Assembly: GCF_025642135.1 (NCBI RefSeq)
Contig: NZ_CP106793.1
Location: 2,525,001 to 2,589,000 of the forward strand
Source: Streptomyces cynarae
Lineage (GTDB): Bacteria; Actinomycetota; Actinomycetes; Streptomycetales; Streptomycetaceae
Reading direction: 5' to 3'
Length of the DNA stretch: 64,000 nt
Shown here: piece after piece, positions 18,266-26,563 of the stretch
How the letters are laid out: the number at the start of each line of letters is the position of its first letter
Numbering within the stretch: position 1 is the first letter of the stretch
Program-made: the position numbers and the translations under genes
Notes under the pieces: model-generated
The model's input: only the letters and a program-made list of their open reading frames with translations
Database searches by the model: none
What the model was told of the DNA's origin: nothing

Positions 18266-18622
18266 TCAGCGGCGCGCGAGGCGGCGTCCGCGGTCGGCAC
18301 CGGGCTCATAGGCCCTGTCGTAGTGTTTGAAGATCTCTTCTTCCCGCTCCACGGGCAGGACGTCGTCCACACCGATCGACGGCGCCTTGCGCACCTGCCC
18401 TTTGGAGTGCGCCACCTGGACGTACCCGGGTCCCACGGTCGCCTCGTCCAGGGGAACGAAGACGAGCCTGTGCCGGGTCGCCATTCCGGTGCGGACGGTG
18501 GCCATGGCCGGGGTGTCGGTGGTGGTGTCGACGTACACCGCCTCCAGGGACCCGATCTTGCGGCCCTTGGCGTCGATCACGTCCCGGTTGCGCCACTCGC
18601 GGATATCGGCTGAATGGATCAT
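18266..18622 (-). CDS. PRC-barrel domain protein
   Basis: A 118-residue protein with one PRC-barrel domain: RDVIDAKGRKIGSLEAVYVD is the diagnostic first strand-turn-strand, followed by VFVPLDEATVGPGYVQV and a C-terminal segment with VDDVLPVEREEEIFKHYDRAY. PRC-barrels mediate protein or RNA contacts in RimM and photosynthetic H subunits; stand-alone forms in actinobacteria are often stress induced. ATG at 18622 with GGAGG at ideal spacing. First gene of a two-gene operon with the small membrane protein. Confidence 0.85.
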   Translation of the reverse strand: MIHSADIREWRNRDVIDAKGRKIGSLEAVYVDTTTDTPAMATVRTGMATRHRLVFVPLDEATVGPGYVQVAHSKGQVRKAPSIGVDDVLPVEREEEIFKHYDRAYEPGADRGRRLARR

Positions 18623-18716
18623 GCCCAGCCTCCTTGCGGCCCGCGGGGAGAGCTGCCACTTATCTCACTTTACCCCGGCCAGCCTGACCTGGCCTTTTCC
18701 GCGGGCGCGCTCGGCG

Positions 18717-19781
18717 TCAGGCGTTGCTGGCGGCCACCCACCGCTCCAGGGCACGCTTGGCCGCGCCCGAGTCGATCGACTCGGCGGCCTTGGCCATGCC
18801 GGTGCGGATCTGGTCCGCCAGCGGGCCGTCGCCCGGCTCCAGCGCCACCAGCGCCGCAGCCGAGTTCAGCAGCACGGCGTCCCGTACCGGGCCCCTCTCC
18901 CCGTCGAGGAGGCGGCGGGCGACCTCGGCGTTGTGGGACGGGTCGCCGCCACGCAGGGCCTCCACCGGCACCAGTTCGATACCGGCGTCCCGCGGGTCGA
19001 AGGTCTCCTCGGTGACCTTGCCGTCGCGGACCACCCAGACGTGGGAGGTGGCAGTGGTCGTCAGCTCGTCGAGGCCGTCGTCGCCGCGGAACACCAGAGA
19101 GGAGTTGCCGCGCTCGGCGAGCACACCTGCGATCATCGGCGCCAGGCGCGGGTCTGCCACGCCGACCGCCTGGGCCTTCACCTTCGCCGGGTTGGTCAGC
19201 GGGCCGAGGGCGTTGAAGACCGTCCGGATGCCCAGCTGACCGCGCGCGGCGGCGACATGGCGCAACGCGGGGTGGAACTTCACCGCGAAGCAGAAGGTGA
19301 TGCCCGCCTCCTCCGCGACCTGCGCGACCCGCTGGGGCGTCAGGTCCAGGTTGACGCCCAGCTTCTCCAGGACGTCCGACGATCCCGACGCCGACGAGGC
19401 CGCGCGGTTGCCGTGCTTGACGACCTTGGCCCCCGTGCCGGCCACCACCAGCGCCGACATCGTGGAGATGTTCACCGTCCTCGCGCCGTCGCCGCCCGTG
19501 CCCACGATGTCGACCGTGCGGCCCGACACCTCGATCACGTTGGCGTGCTCGTACATCGCCCGGACCACACCGGTGATCTCCTCGACGGTCTCCCCCTTGG
19601 CCCGCAGCGCCACCACGAACCCGGCGATCTGCGCGTCCGTCGCCTCGCCGCGCATGATGCGGTCCATCGCCCAGGCCGTGTCGTCCGCGCTCTGGTCGCG
19701 GCCCTCGAGGAGCCCGTTCAGCACCTGGGGCCAGGAACGGCCCGCCGCGGTGTCGCCTCCAGCGGGGTGCACAGCGCTCAT
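18717..19781 (-). CDS. trpD: Anthranilate phosphoribosyltransferase
   Basis: A 354-residue enzyme that transfers phosphoribosyl from PRPP to anthranilate, the second step of tryptophan synthesis, in the cytoplasm. The glycine-rich PRPP loop [15 protein letters not shown] is near residue 92, [19 protein letters not shown] binds anthranilate, and FFAxxxHPAxR appears as [13 protein letters not shown]. Full length. ATG at 19781 with AGGAG upstream. It stands alone, not with other trp genes, beside the respiratory cluster, as in S. coelicolor. Confidence 0.95.
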   Translation of the reverse strand: MSAVHPAGGDTAAGRSWPQVLNGLLEGRDQSADDTAWAMDRIMRGEATDAQIAGFVVALRAKGETVEEITGVVRAMYEHANVIEVSGRTVDIVGTGGDGARTVNISTMSALVVAGTGAKVVKHGNRAASSASGSSDVLEKLGVNLDLTPQRVAQVAEEAGITFCFAVKFHPALRHVAAARGQLGIRTVFNALGPLTNPAKVKAQAVGVADPRLAPMIAGVLAERGNSSLVFRGDDGLDELTTTATSHVWVVRDGKVTEETFDPRDAGIELVPVEALRGGDPSHNAEVARRLLDGERGPVRDAVLLNSAAALVALEPGDGPLADQIRTGMAKAAESIDSGAAKRALERWVAASNA

Positions 19782-19861
19782 AAGCCGCTCCTGGGTCGGT
19801 GTCCCGGACTACGGGACGCAAGTCTCGAACGGGTCCACCCTATCCAGCCGGGGGCATGGCG

Positions 19862-19894
19862 AAGGGCCCCGTCCGAACACCGGACGGGGCCCTT
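19862..19894 (-). terminator. Intrinsic terminator of the ctaE-qcrCAB operon
   Basis: A perfect 14-bp stem (AAGGGCCCCGTCCG / CGGACGGGGCCCTT) with a 5-nt loop lies 24 nt past the qcrB stop codon. It is one of the strongest hairpins in the window and should end the transcript before trpD. Confidence 0.85.
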
Positions 19895-19917
19895 TACCGT
19901 GGCGTGGCGTGCAGCGA

Positions 19918-21555
19918 TCAGTGGTGGCCGTGGCCGCTCGTGATCTCCTTGTACTCCTCGACCGTGGGCTTGGGGATCTGGTTGTCCTCCCCGTAGTACG
20001 CGTTGCTGAGCTTGGCACGCAGCTTCGCGGAGCCCTTGATCTTCCGCTCGACGCCGTTCTCGTCGACCGTCGGGCCGAGCTCGACCGGCTTGTACTGCTC
20101 GTGCGCCGTGAGCGTGTGCAGCTGCTCCTGGCTGAGCGGCTCGTGGACCTCGATGAACTCACCGTGCGGCAGCCGCTTGATGATGCCCGACTCGCGGCCG
20201 TGCAGCACCTTGTCGCGGTCCCGACGCTGCAGACCGAGGCAGATCCGCTTGGTGACGATGAACACGAGCACCGGCACCACGAAGAAGGCGACGCGGACGA
20301 ACCAGGTGATCGCGTTGATCGACAGGTGGAAGTGGGTGGCCCACAGGTCGTTGCCACCACCGACCAGCAGCACGAAGTACCACGAGATCCAGGCGGCACC
20401 GAACGCGGTGCGCGTGGGAGCGTTGCGCGGGCGGTCCAGGATGTGGTGCTCGCGCTTGTCGCCGGTGACCCAGGACTCGATGAACGGGTAGACCGCGATC
20501 GCGACCAGGACCAGCGGGAAGATCACCAGCGGGACGAACACACCCAGGACGAGCGTGTGACCCCAGAAGTTGATCTCCCAGCCCGGCATCGTGCGGATCA
20601 GGCCCTCGGAGAAGCCCATGTACCAGTCGGGCTGGGCGCCCGTGGACACCTGGTCCGGACGGTAGGGGCCGATGGCCCAGATCGGGTTGATGGTGGCGAT
20701 CGCCGCGATGGCCGCGATGACGCCGAAGACCAGGAAGAAGAAGCCTCCGGCCTTGGCCATGTAGACCGGCATCAGCGGCATGCCGACGACGTTGGTGTTC
20801 GTCTTGCCGGGGCCCGCGAACTGCGTGTGCTTGTGGTAGACGACCAGGATCAGGTGGCCGACCACCAGGCCGAGCATGATGCCCGGCAGCAGCAGGATGT
20901 GGATCGAGTAGAACCGGGCCACGAAGTCGCCGCCCGGGAACTCGCCGCCGAAGAGGAAGAACGACAGGTACGTGCCGACGATCGGCACGGACAGGATCGC
21001 GCCCTCCATGAAGCGGACACCGGTGCCGGAGAGCAGGTCGTCCGGCAGCGAGTAACCGGTGAAGCCGGTGAACATGCCGAGGACGAACAGCAGGAAGCCG
21101 AACAGCCAGTTGATCTCACGCGGCTTGCGGAACGCGCCGGTGAAGAACACGCGCATCATGTGCACGAACATGCCGGCGAGGAAGATCAGCGCCGCCCAGT
21201 GGTGGATCTGCCGGACCAGCAGACCGCCGCGGACGTCGAAGCTGATGTGCAGCGTCGAGTTGAACGCCTCGCTCATCAGCTGACCCTGCAGCGGCACGTA
21301 ACTGCCGTGGTACACCACCTCGTTCATCGACGGGTGGAAGAACAGGGTCAGGTAGACACCCGTGAGGATGATGATGAGGAAGCTGTAGAGGCAGACCTCG
21401 CCCAACATGAACGACCAGTGGTCGGGGAAGATCTTCCGCATGTTCGACTTGGCCAGGGTGTAGATGCCCAGGCGTCCGTCGGCCCAGTCGGAGACGCGCT
21501 CGCCGGCCGGTGCCCGTCCGCGAGACGCGGACCCGTTGCTCGTTGTAGTGCTCAT
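19918..21555 (-). CDS. qcrB: Cytochrome bc1 (bcc) complex cytochrome b subunit
   Basis: A 545-residue multi-span membrane protein that carries the two b hemes and both quinone sites of complex III. Heme-ligand histidines appear in QIHHWAALIFLAGMFVHMMR and SIHILLLPGIMLGLVVGHL; the Qo motif is PDWY (QPDWYMGFSEGL) in place of PEWY, usual in actinobacteria. A long hydrophilic C-terminal tail (after about residue 420) is typical of the actinobacterial bcc-aa3 supercomplex. Its ATG overlaps the qcrA stop by four nt (ATGA), so translation is coupled. Last gene of the operon. Confidence 0.96.
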   Translation of the reverse strand: MSTTTSNGSASRGRAPAGERVSDWADGRLGIYTLAKSNMRKIFPDHWSFMLGEVCLYSFLIIILTGVYLTLFFHPSMNEVVYHGSYVPLQGQLMSEAFNSTLHISFDVRGGLLVRQIHHWAALIFLAGMFVHMMRVFFTGAFRKPREINWLFGFLLFVLGMFTGFTGYSLPDDLLSGTGVRFMEGAILSVPIVGTYLSFFLFGGEFPGGDFVARFYSIHILLLPGIMLGLVVGHLILVVYHKHTQFAGPGKTNTNVVGMPLMPVYMAKAGGFFFLVFGVIAAIAAIATINPIWAIGPYRPDQVSTGAQPDWYMGFSEGLIRTMPGWEINFWGHTLVLGVFVPLVIFPLVLVAIAVYPFIESWVTGDKREHHILDRPRNAPTRTAFGAAWISWYFVLLVGGGNDLWATHFHLSINAITWFVRVAFFVVPVLVFIVTKRICLGLQRRDRDKVLHGRESGIIKRLPHGEFIEVHEPLSQEQLHTLTAHEQYKPVELGPTVDENGVERKIKGSAKLRAKLSNAYYGEDNQIPKPTVEEYKEITSGHGHH

Positions 21556-22610
21556 CCGCGCTCCCAGAAGGCAGGACCGACGGGCTCCTCGAAGTCGCCG
21601 AGCGCCTCGAGGTAACCGTCCGCGTTGACGCCGATGCGCAGCTGCGGCAGGGCGTGACCGGCCGGGCCGAAGATGACCCGGGCACCGTCGGAGAGGTCGA
21701 AGGTGGACTGGTGGCACGGGCAGAGGACGTGGTGCGTCTGCTGCTCGTACAGGGAGATCGGGCAACCGACGTGGGTGCAGATCTTGGAGAACGCCACGAT
21801 GCCCTCGTGGGACCAGGACAGTTCCTTCTTGTCCTTGATGTTCTCCGGCTGCAGCCGGACGATCATCAGCGCCGCCTTGGCGATCTCCACCTGGAAGTCC
21901 TCGCTGGTCTCCTCCAGGCCCTCGGGCTTGGCGAAGGTGAGCGAACCGACCTGGACGTCCGAGGGACGCAGCGGCTGGTTCGTGTTCATGTTGACGAGGA
22001 GCTTGCCCTTGGACCACATCGTGTGGCGCAACTTCGTCCCGGGCAGGGAGCCGAGGTCGCGCAGCAGGAAGAGGCCGGAGAGCGGGAACATGGCCAGCGC
22101 GCCGAGCATCGTGGTGCGGATCAGCTTGCGGCGGCCGATCACCGACTCCTTGGCGCCCTGCCGGAAGTCGGCCATGACCTTGGCCTTGACCTCGGGGGAC
22201 GCCTCGACCGGGTGACGCTCGTCGGCGATCTCCACGTCGGACATCAGGGTGCGGGCCCAGTGGACCGCGCCCGCGCCGATCGTGAACAGCGCCACGCCGA
22301 GCGTCAGGCCCAGCGCGAAGTTCATCGCGCTGATGTGCCCGATCGGGAAGACGTAGATCGACTTGTCGTTCGGGATCCCGACGTACGAGGCGATGAAGCC
22401 GATGGTGGCCAGCATCGACACGGTGAACAGCAGGGCGACCGTGCGCTCGGAGCGCTTGGCGGCCCGCTCGTCGATGTCCTGGATGCGGTGCTCGTGGGGC
22501 GGCAGCCCCGGGTCGGCGAACGGGTTCTCCTCGTCCGCGACGGCTACCGCACCGGACTCGGTGTCCTGCTCAGCGGGCAGGTTCTCTTCTGGAATGTCGT
22601 GGCTACTCAT
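21552..22610 (-). CDS. qcrA: Cytochrome bc1 complex Rieske iron-sulfur subunit
   Basis: A 352-residue Rieske protein. Three N-terminal hydrophobic segments (from about residue 58) replace the single anchor of other bacteria, as in other actinobacteria. The 2Fe-2S ligands are in CTHVGCP and CPCHQSTFDL near residues 265 and 285, with the disulfide cysteines of the family present. It passes electrons from quinol to cytochrome cc. Four-nt overlaps with qcrC upstream and qcrB downstream (ATGA both times) indicate tight coupling. Confidence 0.96.
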   Translation of the reverse strand: MSSHDIPEENLPAEQDTESGAVAVADEENPFADPGLPPHEHRIQDIDERAAKRSERTVALLFTVSMLATIGFIASYVGIPNDKSIYVFPIGHISAMNFALGLTLGVALFTIGAGAVHWARTLMSDVEIADERHPVEASPEVKAKVMADFRQGAKESVIGRRKLIRTTMLGALAMFPLSGLFLLRDLGSLPGTKLRHTMWSKGKLLVNMNTNQPLRPSDVQVGSLTFAKPEGLEETSEDFQVEIAKAALMIVRLQPENIKDKKELSWSHEGIVAFSKICTHVGCPISLYEQQTHHVLCPCHQSTFDLSDGARVIFGPAGHALPQLRIGVNADGYLEALGDFEEPVGPAFWERG

Positions 22611-23419
22611 GACTTCTTGGCCTTTGCGGTCCGAGCGGCGACCCAGACGGCGACGACGATCAGCGCGCCGAGGCCGAAGATCCAGGCGAACAGGCCCTCG
22701 GAGACCGGGCCGAGGCCGCCCAGCTTGAGACCGCCGGGGTTCTCGGTCTGGTCACCGTTGACCGCGTTCAGGTACGCGATGATGTCCTTCTTGTTCTGCT
22801 GCGACAGCGTGGTGTCCGGGAAGGACGGCATGTTCTGCGGGCCCGTCAGCATGGCCTCGTAGATGTGCTTGGGGGCGACACCCTCGAGGCTCGGGGCGAA
22901 CTTGCCGTGCGTCAGCGCGCCGCCCTCACCGGTGAAGTTGTGGCACTGCGCGCAGTTCGTACGGAAGAGCTCACCGCCCTTGGCGATGTCGGCGCCTTCC
23001 GGGCTGTAGTCGTTCTTCGTCGGGATCGCCGGTCCGGCGCCGAGGGACGAGATGTACGCCGCGAGCTGGTCGATCTGGGTCTGGTTGTAGATCGGCTTCT
23101 TCCGCGGCACCTGGGCGCCCTGCGAGGTGGCCGCCGGCATACGACCGGTGCCGACCTGGAAGTCGACGGCCGCGGCACCCACGCCCACCAGGCTCGGACC
23201 GTCGGAGCTGCCCTGACCGTTGGTGCCGTGGCAGCTGGCGCAGCCCACCTGGTAGAGCTTCTTGCCCTCGTCGATGGCGAGGGACTGGGCGGTCGTATCG
23301 GCCTGCGCCTGGGTCGCGGGCGCGAACGCTGCGTACAGCCCCCCGGTGGCCGCCAGCGCGAGGAGTAGGACGACGACAGCCGCCAGCGGATGGCGTCGTC
23401 GTGCGGAGAGCTTTTTCAC
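22607..23419 (-). CDS. qcrC: Cytochrome bc1 complex diheme cytochrome c subunit
   Basis: A 270-residue diheme cytochrome c. It has an N-terminal signal anchor, two CxxCH heme sites (CASCH near residue 60 and CAQCH near 157) and a C-terminal membrane helix (FAWIFGLGALIVVAVWVAA). The two heme domains stand in for soluble cytochrome c and carry electrons straight from QcrA to CtaC in the supercomplex. Starts with GTG at 23419; overlaps qcrA by ATGA. Confidence 0.95.
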   Translation of the reverse strand: MKKLSARRRHPLAAVVVLLLALAATGGLYAAFAPATQAQADTTAQSLAIDEGKKLYQVGCASCHGTNGQGSSDGPSLVGVGAAAVDFQVGTGRMPAATSQGAQVPRKKPIYNQTQIDQLAAYISSLGAGPAIPTKNDYSPEGADIAKGGELFRTNCAQCHNFTGEGGALTHGKFAPSLEGVAPKHIYEAMLTGPQNMPSFPDTTLSQQNKKDIIAYLNAVNGDQTENPGGLKLGGLGPVSEGLFAWIFGLGALIVVAVWVAARTAKAKKS

Positions 23420-23528
23420 GGATTACCCCGGTGTCAGGATCTTCTGCGTCGATGCTTCTGGAGGTGGATCGGGTCGTCGGGGGCGATCGGCTCCCCCGGT
23501 CGGGGACCGTCCGCCGCGCGGCGGCCGA

Positions 23529-24149
23529 CTACCGGATCATGTAGATCGTGGCGAAGAGGCCGATCCAGACGACATCGACGAAGTGCCAGTAGTAGGACAC
23601 GACGATGGCGGCGGTCGCCTGCTCATGGGTGAACCTGCGCGCCGCGTAGGTGCGGCCGAGGACCAGCAGGAAGGCGATGAGACCACCCGTCACGTGCAGG
23701 CCGTGGAAGCCGGTGGTCAGGTAGAACACCGAGCCGTACGGGTCCGAGGACAGCGAGAGGCCGTCCTTCTTGACCAGCTCGGTGTACTCGAAGATCTGAC
23801 CGCCGACGAAGATCGCACCCATGATGAAGGTGACGATGAACCAGCCCCGGAGCTTCTTCACGTCCCCGCGCTCGGCGGCGAACACGCCGAGCTGGCAGGT
23901 CAGGGAGGAGAGCACCAGGATCGTGGTGTTCGTCGCCGAGAACGGGAAGTTGAGATGGCTCGCCATCTCCTTCCAGTGAGCCGGCCCGGTCACCGATCGC
24001 AGGGTGAAGTACATCGCGAAGAGGGCCGCGAAGAACATCAGCTCGGAACTCAGCCAGATGATGGTTCCGACGCTGGTGAGGTTCGGCCGGTTGACCGACG
24101 GGTGCGCGTGCCCGGTTTCTACTGTCGTTGCTGTCGCCACGACCGACAT
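23529..24149 (-). CDS. ctaE: Cytochrome c oxidase subunit III
   Basis: A 206-residue, five-helix subunit III of the aa3 oxidase ([52 protein letters not shown]). It heads the operon ctaE-qcrC-qcrA-qcrB, which is the usual actinobacterial order. The ATG at 24149 lies inside a 21-bp perfect palindrome (24140-24160) and no ribosome-binding site is visible, so the transcript may be leaderless or controlled through that dyad. Confidence 0.95.
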   Translation of the reverse strand: MSVVATATTVETGHAHPSVNRPNLTSVGTIIWLSSELMFFAALFAMYFTLRSVTGPAHWKEMASHLNFPFSATNTTILVLSSLTCQLGVFAAERGDVKKLRGWFIVTFIMGAIFVGGQIFEYTELVKKDGLSLSSDPYGSVFYLTTGFHGLHVTGGLIAFLLVLGRTYAARRFTHEQATAAIVVSYYWHFVDVVWIGLFATIYMIR

Positions 24150-24160
24150 TATGTCGGTCG
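24140..24160. promoter_or_regulatory. Perfect 21-bp palindrome across the ctaE start codon
   Basis: CGACCGACAT and ATGTCGGTCG flank a single central base. On the coding strand the downstream arm begins exactly with the ctaE ATG. It could be an operator or an mRNA hairpin masking the start codon. No match to the Rex half-site (TTGTGAA) is seen. Confidence 0.5.
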
Positions 24161-24329
24161 CTTATCTCGCCCTCACTCCGGGGGGTGCCGTTCGGAGTGT
24201 CCGTACCGTCTGTAGTGCCCGGATGGGCGCACCGAAGGGGGGTGCGCGCCGGTGTCGGCCCGGTGTTCCAGGGGGTAGCATCCGCACCGATGGTCCGTTC
24301 CGTACGACGACGACGTCCCGGAGGGAAGC

Positions 24330-24731
24330 ATGCAGCCGACCGCCACGGTGCTGGTCTACAGCGACGACTCCAACACCCGCGCCCAGGTGCGGCTGGCCTC
24401 CGGCCGCAGGCCGGCTCCGGACGTTCCCGAGGTGGAGTTCGTGGAGTGCGCCACGCCGGAGGCCGTGCTCAGGGAGCTGGACAAGGGCGGCATCGACGTG
24501 TGCGTGCTGGACGGCGAGGCCGTGCCGATGGGGGGCATGGGCGTGTGCCGGCAGATCAAGGACGAGATCTTCAATTGTCCGCCGGTGCTGGTGCTGATCG
24601 CTCGGCCTCAGGATGCGTGGCTCGCGACCTGGAGCCGCGCGGATGCGGCGGTGGCGCTGCCGGTCGAACCTGTCGAGTTCGCCTCTGCTCTGGCCGGGCT
24701 GTTGCGGCGCAGGGCCCTTTCGAGCGCCTGA
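24330..24731 (+). CDS. Degenerate response-regulator receiver-like protein
   Basis: A 133-residue single domain with CheY-like layout: an acidic pair in VLVYSDDSNTR, a phospho-acceptor-like Asp in VCVLDGEAVP and a hydrophobic fourth strand PPVLVLIARP. The conserved Lys before Pro at the end of strand 5 is missing (VALPVEP), so phosphotransfer signalling is doubtful; it may be a pseudo-receiver that binds a partner. ATG at 24330 with GGAGGGA upstream. It lies alone between the two halves of the respiratory cluster, divergent from ctaE. Confidence 0.75.
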   Translation: MQPTATVLVYSDDSNTRAQVRLASGRRPAPDVPEVEFVECATPEAVLRELDKGGIDVCVLDGEAVPMGGMGVCRQIKDEIFNCPPVLVLIARPQDAWLATWSRADAAVALPVEPVEFASALAGLLRRRALSSA

Positions 24732-24757
24732 GAGCTCGGTTCCCGGCGTTTTGCCTC

Positions 24758-24776
24758 GCGCCCCTTCCAGGGGCGC
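24758..24776. terminator. Small hairpin between convergent genes
   Basis: GCGCCCC and GGGGCGC form a 7-bp stem with a 5-nt loop between the receiver-like gene and the L,D-transpeptidase gene, which converge. Suited to bidirectional termination; no T-run on the transpeptidase side. Confidence 0.35.
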
Positions 24777-26033
24777 TCAGACGCTCTCCGGGCTCAGTCG
24801 TGCCGTCATCGCGGGGTTCGAGGTGTCGGGGGTCAGGGCGCTGCCCTTCTGCCACTTCTCCCAGTCCACGTTCCAGTCGCCGAAGCCGTTGCCGAACGGT
24901 TCCATCTGTTTGCCGCCCGAGTTGACGACCTGGACGATGTCGCCCTGCCGGACCGTGTTGTAGAACCACTGGGCGTACGAGGTGCTCATCCCCGTGCAGC
25001 CGTGGCTGACGTTGGCGTACCCCTGGGAGCCCACGGACCAGGGGGCGGCGTGCACGTACTCGCCGCTCCAGGTGACCCGGGCCGCCCAGTAGACGTTCAG
25101 GTCGTAGGAGTCGCTGGAGCCCGCCGAGATGCCGATGGTGGTCCCGCGCATCCGTACGACGTAGCTCTTGTTCAGGATCACCTTGACGCCGTTGCGGGTC
25201 TCGTAGCCGGGCTTGCCGGTGGTGATGGGGATCTGCTTGATCACCTGGCCGTTCTTGTAGACCGTCATCCGGTGTGACCCGGAGTCCGTGACGGCGATGA
25301 CGCTGTCTCCCGTGGTCAGCTTCACGGGCTTGGTGTCGCCGCCCCAGAGGCGTTCGGCGATCTTCACGCCGGCGAGGTTGCTGTAGGCCGTGACGGTGGC
25401 GTGGACGGGCCAGTAGTCCTTGGGGCGGTAGTGCAGCGTCTTGTCGTCCACCCAGTACCAGGAGCCCTCCACGGCGGGCACAGAGTCCACCCTGAGGGCA
25501 CGCTCGACGATGGCCCGCTGTGCCCTGTCCTTGACGGGCTGGCTGAGGGTGGCCGTGACGGGCTGGCCGACGCCGTAGGTCCCGGAGTCGGGGCCGAAGG
25601 TGACGTTCAGGACCTTGCTGGTCTTCGGGGTGCCGGTGTCGAACTCCAGGGTCTTGCGGCCCGGGTTGCCGTCCTCGTCCTCCGTGCTGACCTGCACCGT
25701 GTAGTGGGTGCCCGCGGCCAGCGGTGAGGTGCTGTGCCAGCGGCTGCCGTCGGCGGAGAGTTCGCCGGCGACGTAGCGTCCTCGGGAGTCGGTGGCGGTG
25801 ACGTCCGTGATGCGCGCGTCCGAACCCGAGGCGGTGATCTCCAGTGGTTTGTCCGGGTCGACCTGCTTGCCGTCGCCGACCGGTGCGTTGAAGGCGATGT
25901 CGTCCGCCGCGTCGTACGGCTTCGCCGCCGGGTCCCCGTCCCCGCCGCAGGCGACGAGACCCGCACCGAGGGCGATCACCAGCAAGGTGCAGCCGACGAC
26001 CGTGCCGTTCCTCAAGAACGCTGTGTGGCTCAT
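24777..26033 (-). CDS. L,D-transpeptidase lipoprotein (Ig-like plus YkuD)
   Basis: A 418-residue predicted lipoprotein (lipobox LVAC at about residue 29). Two Ig-like domains (about 45-250) precede a YkuD catalytic domain with HAAPWS and the active-site motif NVSHGCTGMS near residue 345. These enzymes make 3-3 cross-links in peptidoglycan or attach proteins to it; the layout matches mycobacterial LdtMt2-type enzymes. ATG at 26033. It sits between the two respiratory operons, but separate terminators indicate an independent transcript. Confidence 0.93.
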   Translation of the reverse strand: MSHTAFLRNGTVVGCTLLVIALGAGLVACGGDGDPAAKPYDAADDIAFNAPVGDGKQVDPDKPLEITASGSDARITDVTATDSRGRYVAGELSADGSRWHSTSPLAAGTHYTVQVSTEDEDGNPGRKTLEFDTGTPKTSKVLNVTFGPDSGTYGVGQPVTATLSQPVKDRAQRAIVERALRVDSVPAVEGSWYWVDDKTLHYRPKDYWPVHATVTAYSNLAGVKIAERLWGGDTKPVKLTTGDSVIAVTDSGSHRMTVYKNGQVIKQIPITTGKPGYETRNGVKVILNKSYVVRMRGTTIGISAGSSDSYDLNVYWAARVTWSGEYVHAAPWSVGSQGYANVSHGCTGMSTSYAQWFYNTVRQGDIVQVVNSGGKQMEPFGNGFGDWNVDWEKWQKGSALTPDTSNPAMTARLSPESV

Positions 26034-26109
26034 GCCCTCACGCTAGGAACGTCCGTCAAGCATGGCGCGCCGGGCAATCCGTGTGGGGGACGTCAGACGC
26101 GGCAAAAGA

Positions 26110-26147
26110 GGGAGCCCGGACACTCCAGGCGGTGTGTCCGGGCTCCC
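26110..26147 (-). terminator. Intrinsic terminator of the ctaCDF operon
   Basis: A perfect 14-bp stem (GGGAGCCCGGACAC / GTGTCCGGGCTCCC) with a 10-nt loop lies 18 nt past the ctaF stop and is followed on the minus strand by CTCTTTTG. Strong, with a short T-run. Confidence 0.85.
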
Positions 26148-26164
26148 GTCGCGCTCGGTGCGTG

Positions 26165-26563
26165 TTACTGGGTGCGGTTCTCCCCGCGGTAGTACTCGAA
26201 GACCCAGCCCCACAGGCCCACCAGGATCAGCGGGGCCGAGAAGTACAGCAGCCACCAGCCGATCGCGATCGCCAGGAAGGCGAACGCTCCACCGACACCG
26301 AGGGCGAGCGGCTGCCAGCTGTGCGGGCTGAAGAAGCCGATCTCACCGGCGTCGTCGGCGACGTCGGCCTCCTGGTCGTCCTGCGCTCCCGCGTCGACCC
26401 GCCGGGCCGTGAAGGCCAGGTAGTAGCCGATCATCACGCTCAGGCCGAAGGCCAGGAAGAGCGCGGTGGTGCCGGCCGGCTCCTTCGACCACAGGCCGTA
26501 GATGATGGCCATGACGAGGATGAAGACGGACAGCCACAGGAACATCTTGCCCTGGATCTTCAC
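26165..26563 (-). CDS. ctaF: Cytochrome c oxidase subunit IV (actinobacterial)
   Basis: A 132-residue, four-helix membrane protein ([74 protein letters not shown]) matching actinobacterial subunit IV of the aa3 oxidase. It lacks redox ligands and stabilises the supercomplex. GTG start at 26563 overlaps the ctaD stop (GTGA). Last gene of ctaC-ctaD-ctaF. Confidence 0.93.
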   Translation of the reverse strand: MKIQGKMFLWLSVFILVMAIIYGLWSKEPAGTTALFLAFGLSVMIGYYLAFTARRVDAGAQDDQEADVADDAGEIGFFSPHSWQPLALGVGGAFAFLAIAIGWWLLYFSAPLILVGLWGWVFEYYRGENRTQ

